NCBI GenBank assembly: GCA_963519305.1
Contig: CAUQMS010000012.1
Location: 1-64,000 of the forward strand
Reading direction: 5' to 3'
Length of the DNA: 64,000 bases
From: Ewingella sp963519305
Lineage (GTDB): Bacteria; Pseudomonadota; Gammaproteobacteria; Enterobacterales; Enterobacteriaceae
Shown here: positions 35,094-43,180 of the stretch, piece by piece
How positions within the stretch are numbered: the first letter of the stretch is position 1
How the letters are laid out: the number at the start of each line of letters is the position of its first letter
Program-made: the position numbers and the translations under genes
Notes under the pieces: model-generated
The model's database searches: none
The model's input: the letters and a program-made list of their open reading frames with translations, nothing else
Told to the model about the DNA's origin: nothing

Positions 35094-35931
35094 TGCTCGT
35101 TTCCTGTAGTCGGTAAACCGTGCAGGCATTGCCGCCGTAAATGGCTGCCTGCTCGTCAGAACTGAGGGTGGCCGTGGCCTGTTCGCACAGCGTCCAGGGG
35201 TTTTCGTCATGCCCGGCCAGCAGACAGACCGGCCAGTCGGAGCCAAACATCAGCCGTTCGCTGCCAAAGGCTTCCAGCACCACCTCAAAATAGGGCAGCA
35301 GATCGTGAAGCGTGACGCCTGCCGGTCGCGGTTCGGTCAGCAGTCCGGAGATTTTGCAACTGACGTGGGGCAGTGCCGCCAGCGGGGCAATCTGTTGCGC
35401 CCAGTGCGCTGCGCCCTGGCTGAGATCCGGCTTGCCAAAGTGATCCAGTACCAGCGCGTGCCGGTCATGGCGCGCGGCAAACTGCGCGGCGTCCGCCAGA
35501 TGGCGGTGCGTCACCAGCATTTCGTAGACATAACCCTGTTGCTGAATATGCCGGACACCGGCATTGACGGCAGAGTCGGCCAGCCAGTGCGCGGGTGACG
35601 GCTCGTCCTGCACCTGATGACGTAACCCCCGCAGCAGCGGATGGGCCAGCGTCTCCAGTTGCCGGGCAAGCTGCGGCGACGCCAGATCCACCCAGCCGGT
35701 CACGGCGCGGACAAACTCTGTTTGCTCCGCGAGATTCAGCAGCCACTGCGTCTCGGCGATGTCAGAACAGGCCTGAACCAGAATGCTGCTCTGCATATTG
35801 TGACGTTGTAACGTCGGCAGCAGCTGTTCCGGCAGAAAATCGGCTTTCAGCATCGCCATGTCGTCGCTTATCCAGCGGTACTCCTGCGGCCTGTAGCGCC
35901 AGAAATGCTGGTGGCTGTCGATGCGCATCAT
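35071..35931 (-). CDS. L-fuconolactonase (amidohydrolase superfamily)
   Basis: A 286-residue metal-dependent hydrolase of the COG3618 group. Motifs are the N-terminal metal site IDSHQHFWRY, LRGLRHQVQDEP, LDHFGKPD, and the C-terminal FGSDWPVCLL with the catalytic Asp. In L-fucose clusters this family opens L-fucono-lactone to L-fuconate. Two adjacent ATGs (35931, 35928) are possible starts. It sits between the dehydratase and the dehydrogenase genes, with overlap to the latter. Confidence 0.87.
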   Translation of the reverse strand: MMRIDSHQHFWRYRPQEYRWISDDMAMLKADFLPEQLLPTLQRHNMQSSILVQACSDIAETQWLLNLAEQTEFVRAVTGWVDLASPQLARQLETLAHPLLRGLRHQVQDEPSPAHWLADSAVNAGVRHIQQQGYVYEMLVTHRHLADAAQFAARHDRHALVLDHFGKPDLSQGAAHWAQQIAPLAALPHVSCKISGLLTEPRPAGVTLHDLLPYFEVVLEAFGSERLMFGSDWPVCLLAGHDENPWTLCEQATATLSSDEQAAIYGGNACTVYRLQETSNESASAK

Positions 35932-35964
35932 TCAGGTTCTCCGGCAGTATTTGTCGTCATCACT

Positions 35965-37242
35965 TCAGGCCCGATGGCGATATTTTTCGATCGAAGCCGG
36001 ATACATCTCGATAGAGAAACCGGGTGCCTGCGGCGGCATGTAGGCTGCGCCGCGAATGTCGCAAGGGTGCACAAAGTGTTCGTGAAGATGGTCAACGTAC
36101 TCAATCACGCGGCCCTCATGAGTCCCGGCGATACACAGATAGTCGATCATCGATAAGTGTTGAACGTACTCACACAGGCCGACGCCACCGGCGTGCGGGC
36201 AGACCGGCAGGTTGTATTTGGCGGCCATCAGCATCACGGCCAGCACTTCGTTGACACCGCCCATGCGGCAGGCGTCAATCTGTACCACGTCGATGGCTTC
36301 GCGCATGATGAACTGCTTGAACATGATGCGGTTCTGGCACATCTCGCCGGTGGCGACTTTGACCGGTGCCACGGCCTGACGGATTTTGCGGTGGCCTTCG
36401 ATGTCATCCGGGCTGGTGGGCTCTTCGATAAACCAGGGCTTGGCGAAGGCGAGGGCGTTGATCCACGGAATGGCGTCGTTGGTTTCCCACACCTGATTGG
36501 CGTCAATCATCAGTTTGCGGTCGGGGCCGATCACCTCGCGGGCGATGCGCACCCGGCGGATATCGTCTTGCAGATCGCGGCCAACTTTAAGTTTCAGGTA
36601 ATCGAAACCGGCGTCGACCGCTTCCTGACACAGGCGGCGCAGTTTGTCGTCCGGGTAACCGAGCCAGCCTGCCGAGGTGGTGTAGCACGGATACCCTTCG
36701 GCCAGCAGTTTCGCCCGGCGCTGCGCTTTGTTGTCGCTGCGCTGTGACAGCAACGTCAGGGCTTCCTGCGGCGTAATGCAGTCGGTGATGTAGCGGAAAT
36801 CGACACAGCGCACCAATTCCTCCGGTGACATATCGGACACCAGCTGCCACAGCGGTTTGCCCGCGGATTTGCTCCATAAATCCCACACGGCGTTGACCAC
36901 CGCGCCGGTCGCCAGATGAATGGCACCTTTGTCCGGGCCAATCCAGCGCAGCTGACTGTCGCTGGTAAATTCGCGCCAGAATTTACCCATATCGGCGGTG
37001 ATGCCTGCTAAGTCACGCCCGACCACCAGATGCTCCAGCGCGTGAATCGCCGCGCAGCAAATCTCATTCCCGCGGCCAATGGTGAACGTCAGGCCGTGGC
37101 CGCTGAGCGCCGGGTTATCGGTGTCTAAAATCACGTAAGCCGCCGAATAATCGGGGTCCGGGTTCATGGCGTCTGAGCCATCGAGGGCCAGTGACGTCGG
37201 GAAGCGCACATCTTCAACACGCAATGCAGTGATCGTTGTCAT
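35965..37242 (-). CDS. L-fuconate dehydratase (enolase superfamily)
   Basis: A 425-residue enolase-superfamily enzyme that removes water from L-fuconate to give 2-keto-3-deoxy-L-fuconate. The superfamily residues are visible: the acid/base lysine motif LKLKVG, metal ligands in MIDANQVW, WFIEEPTSPDD and ATGE, and the histidine base in CPHAGGVGL. N-terminal capping domain features (NPDPDYSAAYVILDTD, GLTFTIGRGNEIC) are those of FucD. Length and motifs match the characterised Xanthomonas enzyme. It lies 30 bp after the hydrolase gene. Confidence 0.93.
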   Translation of the reverse strand: MTTITALRVEDVRFPTSLALDGSDAMNPDPDYSAAYVILDTDNPALSGHGLTFTIGRGNEICCAAIHALEHLVVGRDLAGITADMGKFWREFTSDSQLRWIGPDKGAIHLATGAVVNAVWDLWSKSAGKPLWQLVSDMSPEELVRCVDFRYITDCITPQEALTLLSQRSDNKAQRRAKLLAEGYPCYTTSAGWLGYPDDKLRRLCQEAVDAGFDYLKLKVGRDLQDDIRRVRIAREVIGPDRKLMIDANQVWETNDAIPWINALAFAKPWFIEEPTSPDDIEGHRKIRQAVAPVKVATGEMCQNRIMFKQFIMREAIDVVQIDACRMGGVNEVLAVMLMAAKYNLPVCPHAGGVGLCEYVQHLSMIDYLCIAGTHEGRVIEYVDHLHEHFVHPCDIRGAAYMPPQAPGFSIEMYPASIEKYRHRA

Positions 37243-37272
37243 CGCTAGGATTCCATCAGTAAAATTATGGGG

Positions 37273-38115
37273 TTACGCCTGAACCGTCTTCTGACGCTGC
37301 TCGCCCAGACCTTCGATACCCAGTCGCATGACCTGTCCGGCTTGCAGATAAACCGGCGGTTTTTGCCCGAGGCCCACGCCCGGCGGGGTGCCGGTGGAGA
37401 TAATGTCGCCCGGTTGCAGGCTCATAAAACGGCTCAGGTAGCTGATGATCTCCGGCACTTTGAAAATCATGGTGCGGGTGTTGCCGTTCTGATAGCGCTT
37501 GCCGTCCACCTCCAGCCACAGATTCAGCTGATGCGGGTCAGGAATTTCATCGGCCGTTACCAGCCACGGCCCGGTTGGCCCGAAGGTGTCACAGCCTTTG
37601 CCTTTGTCCCAGGTGCCACCGCGCTCAATCTGGAATTCACGTTCGGAAACGTCATTGATCACGCAGTAACCGGCCACGTGCGACAGGGCGTCGGCTTCGC
37701 TGATATACCGGCCGCCTTTGCCAATCACCACGCCTAGCTCCACTTCCCAGTCGGTTTTCACCGAGTCGCGCGGGATCTCCACGTCGTCATTCGGCCCGAC
37801 AATCGCGCTGGTCCATTTGCTGAAAATCACCGGTTCTTTGGGAATGTCTGCGCCGGTTTCGGCGGCGTGATCGGCATAATTGAGACCGATGCAGATAAAT
37901 TTACCGATCTTACCCACGCAGGCGCCAAGACGGGGTTCACCGCTGACGAAAGGCAGGCTGGCGGTATCGAGCTGGCGCAGCTTGTCCAACATGTCAGGCT
38001 GCAAAAATTCACCGCTGATATCGCCGACGTGCGCCGAGAGGTCGCGCAGTTTGCCGTGACTGTCGAGCAGGCCGGGGCGTTCTTTACCTGCCGGGCCGTA
38101 ACGTAATAATTTCAT
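37273..38115 (-). CDS. 2,4-diketo-3-deoxy-L-fuconate hydrolase (FAH family)
   Basis: A 280-residue fumarylacetoacetate-hydrolase-family enzyme. Visible are the metal-site segments GLNYADHAAE, DWEVELGVVIGKGG, and FGPTGPWLVTADE, TGTPPGVGLGQ. In the non-phosphorylating L-fucose pathway it cleaves 2,4-diketo-3-deoxy-L-fuconate to pyruvate and L-lactate. The open frame extends to 38274, but the ATG at 38115 gives the expected start MKLLRYGPAGKERPG and has AGAAGGATG as Shine-Dalgarno. It is second in the cluster. Confidence 0.88.
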   Translation of the reverse strand: MKLLRYGPAGKERPGLLDSHGKLRDLSAHVGDISGEFLQPDMLDKLRQLDTASLPFVSGEPRLGACVGKIGKFICIGLNYADHAAETGADIPKEPVIFSKWTSAIVGPNDDVEIPRDSVKTDWEVELGVVIGKGGRYISEADALSHVAGYCVINDVSEREFQIERGGTWDKGKGCDTFGPTGPWLVTADEIPDPHQLNLWLEVDGKRYQNGNTRTMIFKVPEIISYLSRFMSLQPGDIISTGTPPGVGLGQKPPVYLQAGQVMRLGIEGLGEQRQKTVQA

Positions 38116-38158
38116 GTCAACATCCTTCTCTGGAGAGGTGAGGCTGAGGGGCCGAAGG

Positions 38159-38899
38159 TTAGTTGCTCCAGCCACCATCAATAATTTGCACCGTGCCGGT
38201 GGTGTAAGCGCTGGCGTCGGAGGCCAGATAGAGCGCCAGCTGGGCGATCTCTTCGGTTTTACCGATGCGGCCAATCGGCTGGCGGGCCACGAAGGCTTTA
38301 TAAACCTCTTCTTCGCTGCGACCTTCGGCTTCGGCCTGCGCGGCGATGCGCTGACGCAGCGACGGTGATTCGACCGTGCCGGGGCAGATGGCGTTACAGC
38401 GAATGCCGCGGGTGACGTAATCGGCGGCCACCGAGCGGGTCAGGCCGATGACGGCGGCTTTGGAGGCGCTGTAAGCAAAGCGGTTCGGCACGCCTTTGAT
38501 GCTCGAGGCAACCGATGACATATTGATAATGGAACCGCTGTTACGTTCGAGCATGGCGGGCAAAAATGCGCGGATGGTGTGGAACATAGCGGTGACGTTG
38601 AGATCAAGCGCAAACTGCCATTCGCGCTCGCTGCACGTCAGGATATCGCCGCTGTGCACCACGCCTGCGCAGTTGAACAGCACGTCCAGCGGGCCAATCT
38701 CTTTGGCAACGGCCTGAATTGCCTGCGGATCGGTGACGTCCAGCGTGCGCGGCCGGATACCGGCAATGCCGTGCAGCTTATCGATGTTAATGTCGGTGGC
38801 GATCACGTCGGCACCGTGGCTGGCGAACAGGGTGGCGGTATTAAACCCGATCCCTTGTCCGGCGGCGGTGATCAGCACTTTTTTCCCCGTCAGGTTCAT
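38159..38899 (-). CDS. 2-keto-3-deoxy-L-fuconate dehydrogenase (SDR)
   Basis: A 246-residue short-chain dehydrogenase with TAAGQGIG for the cofactor, NCAG, catalytic NMSSVASS and YSASKAAV, and ICPGTVESPSLRQRI, a segment typical of the 2-keto-3-deoxy-L-fuconate dehydrogenase group. It should oxidise 2-keto-3-deoxy-L-fuconate to the 2,4-diketo acid with NAD+. DATDINID at the end of strand 2 favours NAD over NADP. It is the first gene of the fucose operon, behind a GntR-type operator candidate. Confidence 0.87.
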   Translation of the reverse strand: MNLTGKKVLITAAGQGIGFNTATLFASHGADVIATDINIDKLHGIAGIRPRTLDVTDPQAIQAVAKEIGPLDVLFNCAGVVHSGDILTCSEREWQFALDLNVTAMFHTIRAFLPAMLERNSGSIINMSSVASSIKGVPNRFAYSASKAAVIGLTRSVAADYVTRGIRCNAICPGTVESPSLRQRIAAQAEAEGRSEEEVYKAFVARQPIGRIGKTEEIAQLALYLASDASAYTTGTVQIIDGGWSN

Positions 38900-38932
38900 A
38901 GCTACTCCCGGTAAAACAGATTATTTAGGTCT

Positions 38933-38947
38933 AATGGTCAGGCCATT
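38933..38947. promoter_or_regulatory. GntR(FadR-type) operator candidate
   Basis: AATGG-TCAGG-CCATT (38933-38947) is an inverted repeat whose core TGGTCAGGCCA fits the TGGTC-N-GACCA type bound by FadR-subfamily GntR proteins in 10 of 11 positions. It sits 34 bp upstream of the first fucose gene and is in the divergent region shared with the GntR gene. Binding by that protein is inferred. Confidence 0.55.
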
Positions 38948-39121
38948 GACTGCGAAAAAAAACGCGTTAAGTGAGGTTCTTTTGCTAAGATGTTCAGCAG
39001 ACTTCCACTTAAAACGCTTTTTCATTTAACTAATTTTTTACATGCCTAAAACAAATCAGCAAGATTTTTGTCCCATAAATGCTAGCTGAATCACTTAATT
39101 GAAAAAGAGCTCAGGTGTCCG

Positions 39122-39883
39122 ATGCCGATTAAAAAATTAGAAAATCCCAGAATATACAGGCAGATAGCTGACCAACTGAAAACCCTTATCGACAATAAAG
39201 AATTTCCGCCCGGCAGTCGCTTACCGGCCGAGCGCGAACTCGCCAGCCAGCTGCAGGTCAGCCGGGCATCGGTGCGTGAAGCGCTGATTGCGCTGGAGGT
39301 GATCGGACTGGTCGACGTGCGCGTCGGCAACGGGGTGATTGTCTGCGAACCGCCGGTATCACAGGCGGCCCCCTCGCAGGAGCCGGTAATGGCGCGGGCA
39401 GGGCGTAATCAGTGGGCCGACGTGGATGACGAGCTGAATATTGAGCTGGATTTCACCGCCGAGCTGCCGCCGTTCTCGTTGCTGCAAACCCGGCGGCTGA
39501 TTGAACCGGAAACCGCCGCGCTGGCTGCGCGTCACGCGTCCGATGAAGAACTTGCGGCGATCAGACAGGCATATGAGCAGAACTGCCGCGATAACCGGCA
39601 AGGCTCGGCGACGCACCCCGGTGATCGCCTGTTTCATATCCGCATCGCGCAGGCCAGTGGCAATCCCGCCTACGCATTTATCATCGCGCACCTGCTGGGC
39701 CACCGTTACGGCACCATGTTCCGTGGCCTGCAACTGCACTACACCCCGCAGGACATGCCGCACCGATCTGAAGTGGAACATCTGGCGATCCTCACGGCGC
39801 TTGAGGCCCGGGATACCCGCGCGGCGAAAAAAGCCATGAAAGAGCATCTGGATGCGGTGATCGCCATTTTCGGGCGTGGCTGA
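39122..39883 (+). CDS. GntR-family regulator (FadR subfamily), probable fucose-cluster regulator
   Basis: A 253-residue regulator. The N-terminal winged helix is clear (IYRQIADQLKTLI ... PPGSRLPAERELASQLQVSR ... SVREALIALEVIGLVDVRVGNG), followed by an all-helical FCD ligand-binding domain (LLQTRRLIEPETAALAARHA; the metal-site histidines would be in HIRIAQASGN and HRSEVEHLAIL). It is divergent from the fucose operon across a 222-bp region that holds a matching operator candidate. It most likely represses the cluster until a pathway acid binds; which acid is unknown. Confidence 0.85.
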   Translation: MPIKKLENPRIYRQIADQLKTLIDNKEFPPGSRLPAERELASQLQVSRASVREALIALEVIGLVDVRVGNGVIVCEPPVSQAAPSQEPVMARAGRNQWADVDDELNIELDFTAELPPFSLLQTRRLIEPETAALAARHASDEELAAIRQAYEQNCRDNRQGSATHPGDRLFHIRIAQASGNPAYAFIIAHLLGHRYGTMFRGLQLHYTPQDMPHRSEVEHLAILTALEARDTRAAKKAMKEHLDAVIAIFGRG

Positions 39884-39911
39884 GTGAATCCCTTTACCCC
39901 GGAGCGGGCCT

Positions 39912-40337
39912 ATGCGCAGTGATCCTCCTTTTATTCAGCCCGGTGAGCGCGTCGTGATTTTCGATGGCACCTGCAAGTTGTGCATCGGCTGGGTGAATTT
40001 CCTGATCCGCCATGACCGCCACCGCACCGTCCGTATGGTGCCGGTGCAGTCGGAAAAGGGCCAGGCGCTGTTTGCCTGGTCGGGGCTGGATGCGGATAAA
40101 ATCAATACCATCGTGCTTATCGATAGCGGTGAGGTACTCCTGCGTTCCGAAGCCATCTTCCGCGCCATGAGCGGGCTGCCGCTGCCGTGGCGCTGGCTGG
40201 GCGTGCTGCGAATTTTCCCGCAATCGTTCCGCGACATGTGCTACAACCGCATTGCGGTTAACCGCTACCGGTTGTTCGGGCGTTATGATGCTGTGCAAAA
40301 ACTGGATGCCGACCACAGTCAGCGTTTTTTGGATTAG
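39912..40337 (+). CDS. DCC-family thiol-disulphide oxidoreductase-like protein
   Basis: A 141-residue protein of the DUF393/YuxK family. The defining motif FDGTCKLC (Asp-x-x-Cys-x-x-Cys, residues ~17-24) is present and resembles a thioredoxin active site. LRSEAIFRAMSGLPLPWRWL and YNRIAVNRYRLFGR are typical of the rest. Cellular role is unknown. CCCCGGAGCGG precedes the ATG. It follows the GntR gene by 28 bp and may be co-transcribed, though its function seems unrelated. Confidence 0.87.
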   Translation: MRSDPPFIQPGERVVIFDGTCKLCIGWVNFLIRHDRHRTVRMVPVQSEKGQALFAWSGLDADKINTIVLIDSGEVLLRSEAIFRAMSGLPLPWRWLGVLRIFPQSFRDMCYNRIAVNRYRLFGRYDAVQKLDADHSQRFLD

Positions 40338-40355
40338 GGATTGCAGGAGAGCGGG

Positions 40356-40752
40356 ATGGCAGGTTATCAACCACCTTTCAACATAACAGCAGAAATACTG
40401 AACCTTGTGGTTGAGGTGGGGGAGCTATTTTATCGCCTTTATGTTGGAAAAACTGAGGCTGGCATTAAGGGAAGGCATTGACGCGCAACTGCCGCAAGTG
40501 AATGTGATGCCGGTAGAAATGCCGGTAGAAATGCCGGTAGAAATGCCGGTACAAAATGCCGTAAATCTGTCAGTGACAGGCAGCAAGATCCTTGCAGCCG
40601 TTGAAGCCACGCCGTCAATCACGATCGCTCAGCTGGCGCAGGCTCTGGGGATCAATCCCCGCACCGTTGAATGCAACATTAAGACGTTGCAGGAGAATGG
40701 CAGGCTGCACCGTGAGGGTTCCACCAAAAGCGGTATCTGGCGCGTATTGTGA
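40356..40752 (+). pseudogene. Second Fic-family gene, internally deleted and frameshifted
   Basis: It begins with a good Shine-Dalgarno (GCAGGAGAG) and ATG at 40356: MAGYQPPFNITAEILNLVVE, the usual N-terminus of one Fic family, but this frame stops by about 40481. The C-terminal part continues in another frame from about 40417: FIAFMLEKLRLALREGI, a Met-Pro-Val-Glu repeat, then a winged helix (SITIAQLAQALGINPRTVEC). The whole Fic catalytic domain between them is missing. A shortened protein starting at the ATG at 40435 (about 105 residues) could still be made and would be only the winged helix. It is a remnant, like the one near 14 kb, but from a different Fic subgroup. Confidence 0.7.
40507..40554 (+). 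repeat. Four copies of a 12-bp repeat inside the Fic remnant
   Basis: ATGCCGGTAGAA is repeated three times exactly and once with one change (ATGCCGGTACAA), in frame, giving Met-Pro-Val-Glu three times and Met-Pro-Val-Gln. Similar Pro-Val repeats occur before the winged helix in intact relatives. Copy number can change without shifting the frame. Confidence 0.95.
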
Positions 40753-40792
40753 TAAAATATCCTTAATGATCAATGGCTGTTGATGAGGCGCT

Positions 40793-41791
40793 ATGAATAC
40801 CCCGGTTACCCGCACGACCCGAGAAATGAAAAAACACAATGTGGTGCTGGTGGTCAATGCGTTGAAAGCGCTGAATTCTGCCACCAAGGCGGATCTCTCG
40901 GCGCAGACCGGGCTGAGCGTCGCCACCTGTGGCACGGTTCTCAACGACCTCTGCCTGACCGGAGAAGTGCTGGCGCTGACGCTGGATGCCTCAAGCGGCG
41001 GGCGTCCGGCTCAGCGTTATGCGTATAACCCGGATTTCTTCTCGGTACTCAGCCTGTATGTGGAGGGAAATAACGCGTCTGCCCGCATCGCAGCACTCAT
41101 CACCTCCGCCACCGGCGAGGCGCTCGAACAGCTCGAGACTCCCTGTCAGCCCTTCGCGCTGGAACATTTTTTCGACACCCTCAGCGATATCGTGACGCGC
41201 TATCCCAACCTGCAGGCGACGGGCATTGGCCTGCCGGGCGTGATCGTGGAGGGCGTGGTGGCTTCCTGTGATATCACGCTGTTCGAGCATCTGCCGCTGG
41301 TGCAGATATTGCAGGAAAAATTCGGGCTGTTTGTGCAGGTAGGCAATGATATGAACTACACGGCCTACGGTTTTTACCGCAGTAACTGGCCGCAGGAAAC
41401 AGGGCCGGTGGCCTATCTGTTGCAGCCCGAGGGCGAATGCACCGGTTGCGGCATGGTGATCAATGGACGTGTGTTACAGGGGGCCAGCCATTTTGCCGGT
41501 GAGGTGTCGCACCTTCCGCTGGCGCAGCAATCTGACGGGCAGATAACAGAGCGGCTGGGGGATATTATTATCACGCTGGTAGCGGTCATTAACCCGGTGA
41601 CGGTGGCGCTCTCCGGGCCGCAGCTGAAAGCGCAGGATCTGGCTGCCATCCGCCGCCACTGCCAGAATCACATTCCCGAGCAACACTTGCCAGCCCTGAT
41701 TTACCGCCCCTCGATTGAGCAGGATTATCTGCAAGGCATCGCTGAACTGACGCTCGAAAGCTATAACTTCCATCTCACCTTTGAACTTTGA
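40793..41791 (+). CDS. ROK-family transcriptional regulator
   Basis: A 332-residue protein with an N-terminal winged helix (KHNVVLVVNALKALNSATKA, LSAQTGLSVATCGTVLNDL) and a C-terminal ROK fold (GIGLPGVIVEG, QVGNDMNYTAYG, LQPEGECTGCGMVING, FAGEVSHLPLA). The N-terminal residues of the ROK domain lack a clear DxGGT phosphate loop, so it is a regulator and not a sugar kinase, as with NagC, Mlc or XylR. The effector is probably a sugar or sugar phosphate. A perfect ROK-like dyad precedes the next gene, which is likely its target. Confidence 0.83.
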   Translation: MNTPVTRTTREMKKHNVVLVVNALKALNSATKADLSAQTGLSVATCGTVLNDLCLTGEVLALTLDASSGGRPAQRYAYNPDFFSVLSLYVEGNNASARIAALITSATGEALEQLETPCQPFALEHFFDTLSDIVTRYPNLQATGIGLPGVIVEGVVASCDITLFEHLPLVQILQEKFGLFVQVGNDMNYTAYGFYRSNWPQETGPVAYLLQPEGECTGCGMVINGRVLQGASHFAGEVSHLPLAQQSDGQITERLGDIIITLVAVINPVTVALSGPQLKAQDLAAIRRHCQNHIPEQHLPALIYRPSIEQDYLQGIAELTLESYNFHLTFEL

Positions 41792-41853
41792 TCCCCCGCG
41801 TATTTCTGCTTTCTGACGCTTGACTTCATTTCCGGCTGCTCTGTATAGTCACA

Positions 41854-41878
41854 ACTTATTAAAAGTCTTTTAATAAGT
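41854..41878. promoter_or_regulatory. Perfect 11-bp inverted repeat upstream of the MFS gene
   Basis: ACTTATTAAAA (41854-41864) and TTTTAATAAGT (41868-41878) are perfect complements around GTC. Size, AT-rich arms and 3-nt centre fit operators of ROK repressors. It lies 48 bp upstream of the preferred MFS start and 63 bp after the ROK gene. Confidence 0.7.
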
Positions 41879-41926
41879 AATTCCGGTTCTGCCCGGATGA
41901 CTATTTTCGCCACAGGAACCCTGTTT

Positions 41927-43087
41927 ATGTCACTGAGCCTCACCCACACCCTGACCGACTCGAAAGGCAAACGCATCGCCACCCGCGCCATTTTCTTCGT
42001 TACCGGGCTGGCGATGGGGCTTTGGGCGGCGCTGGTGCCTTACGCCCAATTGCGTACCGGCGCGGCGGCGGGGGATCTGGGCTTACTGTTGCTTTGCCTC
42101 GGCGGTGGTTCACTGCTGGCCATGCTGGGCTCCGGACGGCTGATCGGCCATTTCGGCTGCCGGGCCATTATCCTGTCGGCCGTCGCGCTGTTCTGTCTGC
42201 TGTTTCCGGCGCTGGCTACCGTCAGTGATATCCGCTGGCTGGCGGCAGCGCTGTTTTTGTTTGGCATGGGGATCGGGCTCGCCGATGTGGCGATGAATGT
42301 GCAGGGATCTCTGATCGAACAGGTGTCGGCCAGGCCGCTGATGTCCGGCTTTCATTGTCTTTACAGCGTGGGTGGCATCGCCGGTGCGGGGGGCGGTTCG
42401 CTGTTGCTCGGGGCCGGTTTGTCACCGCTGGCCAGCACCTTTTCAGCCATTGTGCTGGTGGTTGTCATTACCGGCATCTCTTTCACTGAGCTGCTGCCGT
42501 TTGGTAACCATGAGTCTGGCCCGGCCAAACCCGCGACCAAAGCACGGCCTAATTTCCGGCTGATCCTGATGGCCGCGATGGCGATGATTTGCTTTATGGC
42601 CGAAGGCGCGGTGCTGGACTGGGGCGGGGTCTTCCTGACGCAAGATCGGGGTCTGGCAGTGGAGCACGCCGGATGGGGCTTCGCGGTATTTGCCATCACC
42701 ATGTCATTGATGCGTCTGACCGGGGATGCGGTGGTCAGTGCGCTCGGCCGCCAGCGGGTACTGATTTTGGGCAGCATTTTGGGCATCACTGGTTATCTGA
42801 TTGTGGTGGCGCTGCCGGGCTGGAACCTCTCGCTGCTGGGCTTCGCGCTGGTGGGGGCCGGGGCGGCCAATATCGTGCCGGTGCTCATCACCCTCGCAGG
42901 GCAGGAGAAGGTGATGCCGGTCAATATGTCGGTGGCGATGGTAGCGACATTGGGTTATCTCGGGGTGCTCGGGGGGCCGGCGATCATCGGGTATATCGCG
43001 CATCTCTCCAGTCTCGCGGTGGCATTTTCTGCGGTGGCTATCCTGTTTCTGATCATCACGCTGGGCGCGTTTAAGCTGAAATATTAA
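41927..43087 (+). CDS. ybjJ: MFS transporter, YbjJ-like
   Basis: A 386-residue major-facilitator protein with twelve hydrophobic helices. It resembles E. coli YbjJ (FFVTGLAMGLWAALVPYAQ, FGMGIGLADVAMNVQGSLIE, MSGFHCLYSVGGIAGA, EGAVLDWGGVFL) and, as in E. coli, is followed by a YbjI-type phosphatase. Substrate unknown. Starts at 41897 and 41927 are both open; the second has AGGAA upstream and gives MSLSLTHTLTD, so I prefer it. It is probably controlled by the ROK protein through the dyad just upstream. A terminator follows, with the phosphatase gene 93 bp on. Confidence 0.83.
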   Translation: MSLSLTHTLTDSKGKRIATRAIFFVTGLAMGLWAALVPYAQLRTGAAAGDLGLLLLCLGGGSLLAMLGSGRLIGHFGCRAIILSAVALFCLLFPALATVSDIRWLAAALFLFGMGIGLADVAMNVQGSLIEQVSARPLMSGFHCLYSVGGIAGAGGGSLLLGAGLSPLASTFSAIVLVVVITGISFTELLPFGNHESGPAKPATKARPNFRLILMAAMAMICFMAEGAVLDWGGVFLTQDRGLAVEHAGWGFAVFAITMSLMRLTGDAVVSALGRQRVLILGSILGITGYLIVVALPGWNLSLLGFALVGAGAANIVPVLITLAGQEKVMPVNMSVAMVATLGYLGVLGGPAIIGYIAHLSSLAVAFSAVAILFLIITLGAFKLKY

Positions 43088-43109
43088 CGATTTAAACTGA
43101 GTGGCATAT

Positions 43110-43142
43110 TGCCAGCCGGCGCTCCGGCGCTGGCATTTTTTT
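43110..43142 (+). terminator. Intrinsic terminator after the MFS gene
   Basis: TGCCAGC (43110-43116) pairs with GCTGGCA (43129-43135), with further CGG/CCG pairing in the loop, followed by seven T. It may only partly stop transcription into the phosphatase gene. Confidence 0.8.
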
Positions 43143-43180
43143 ACCCTTCAACTCTCTCATTGTCTTTCTAAGGAGTCACG

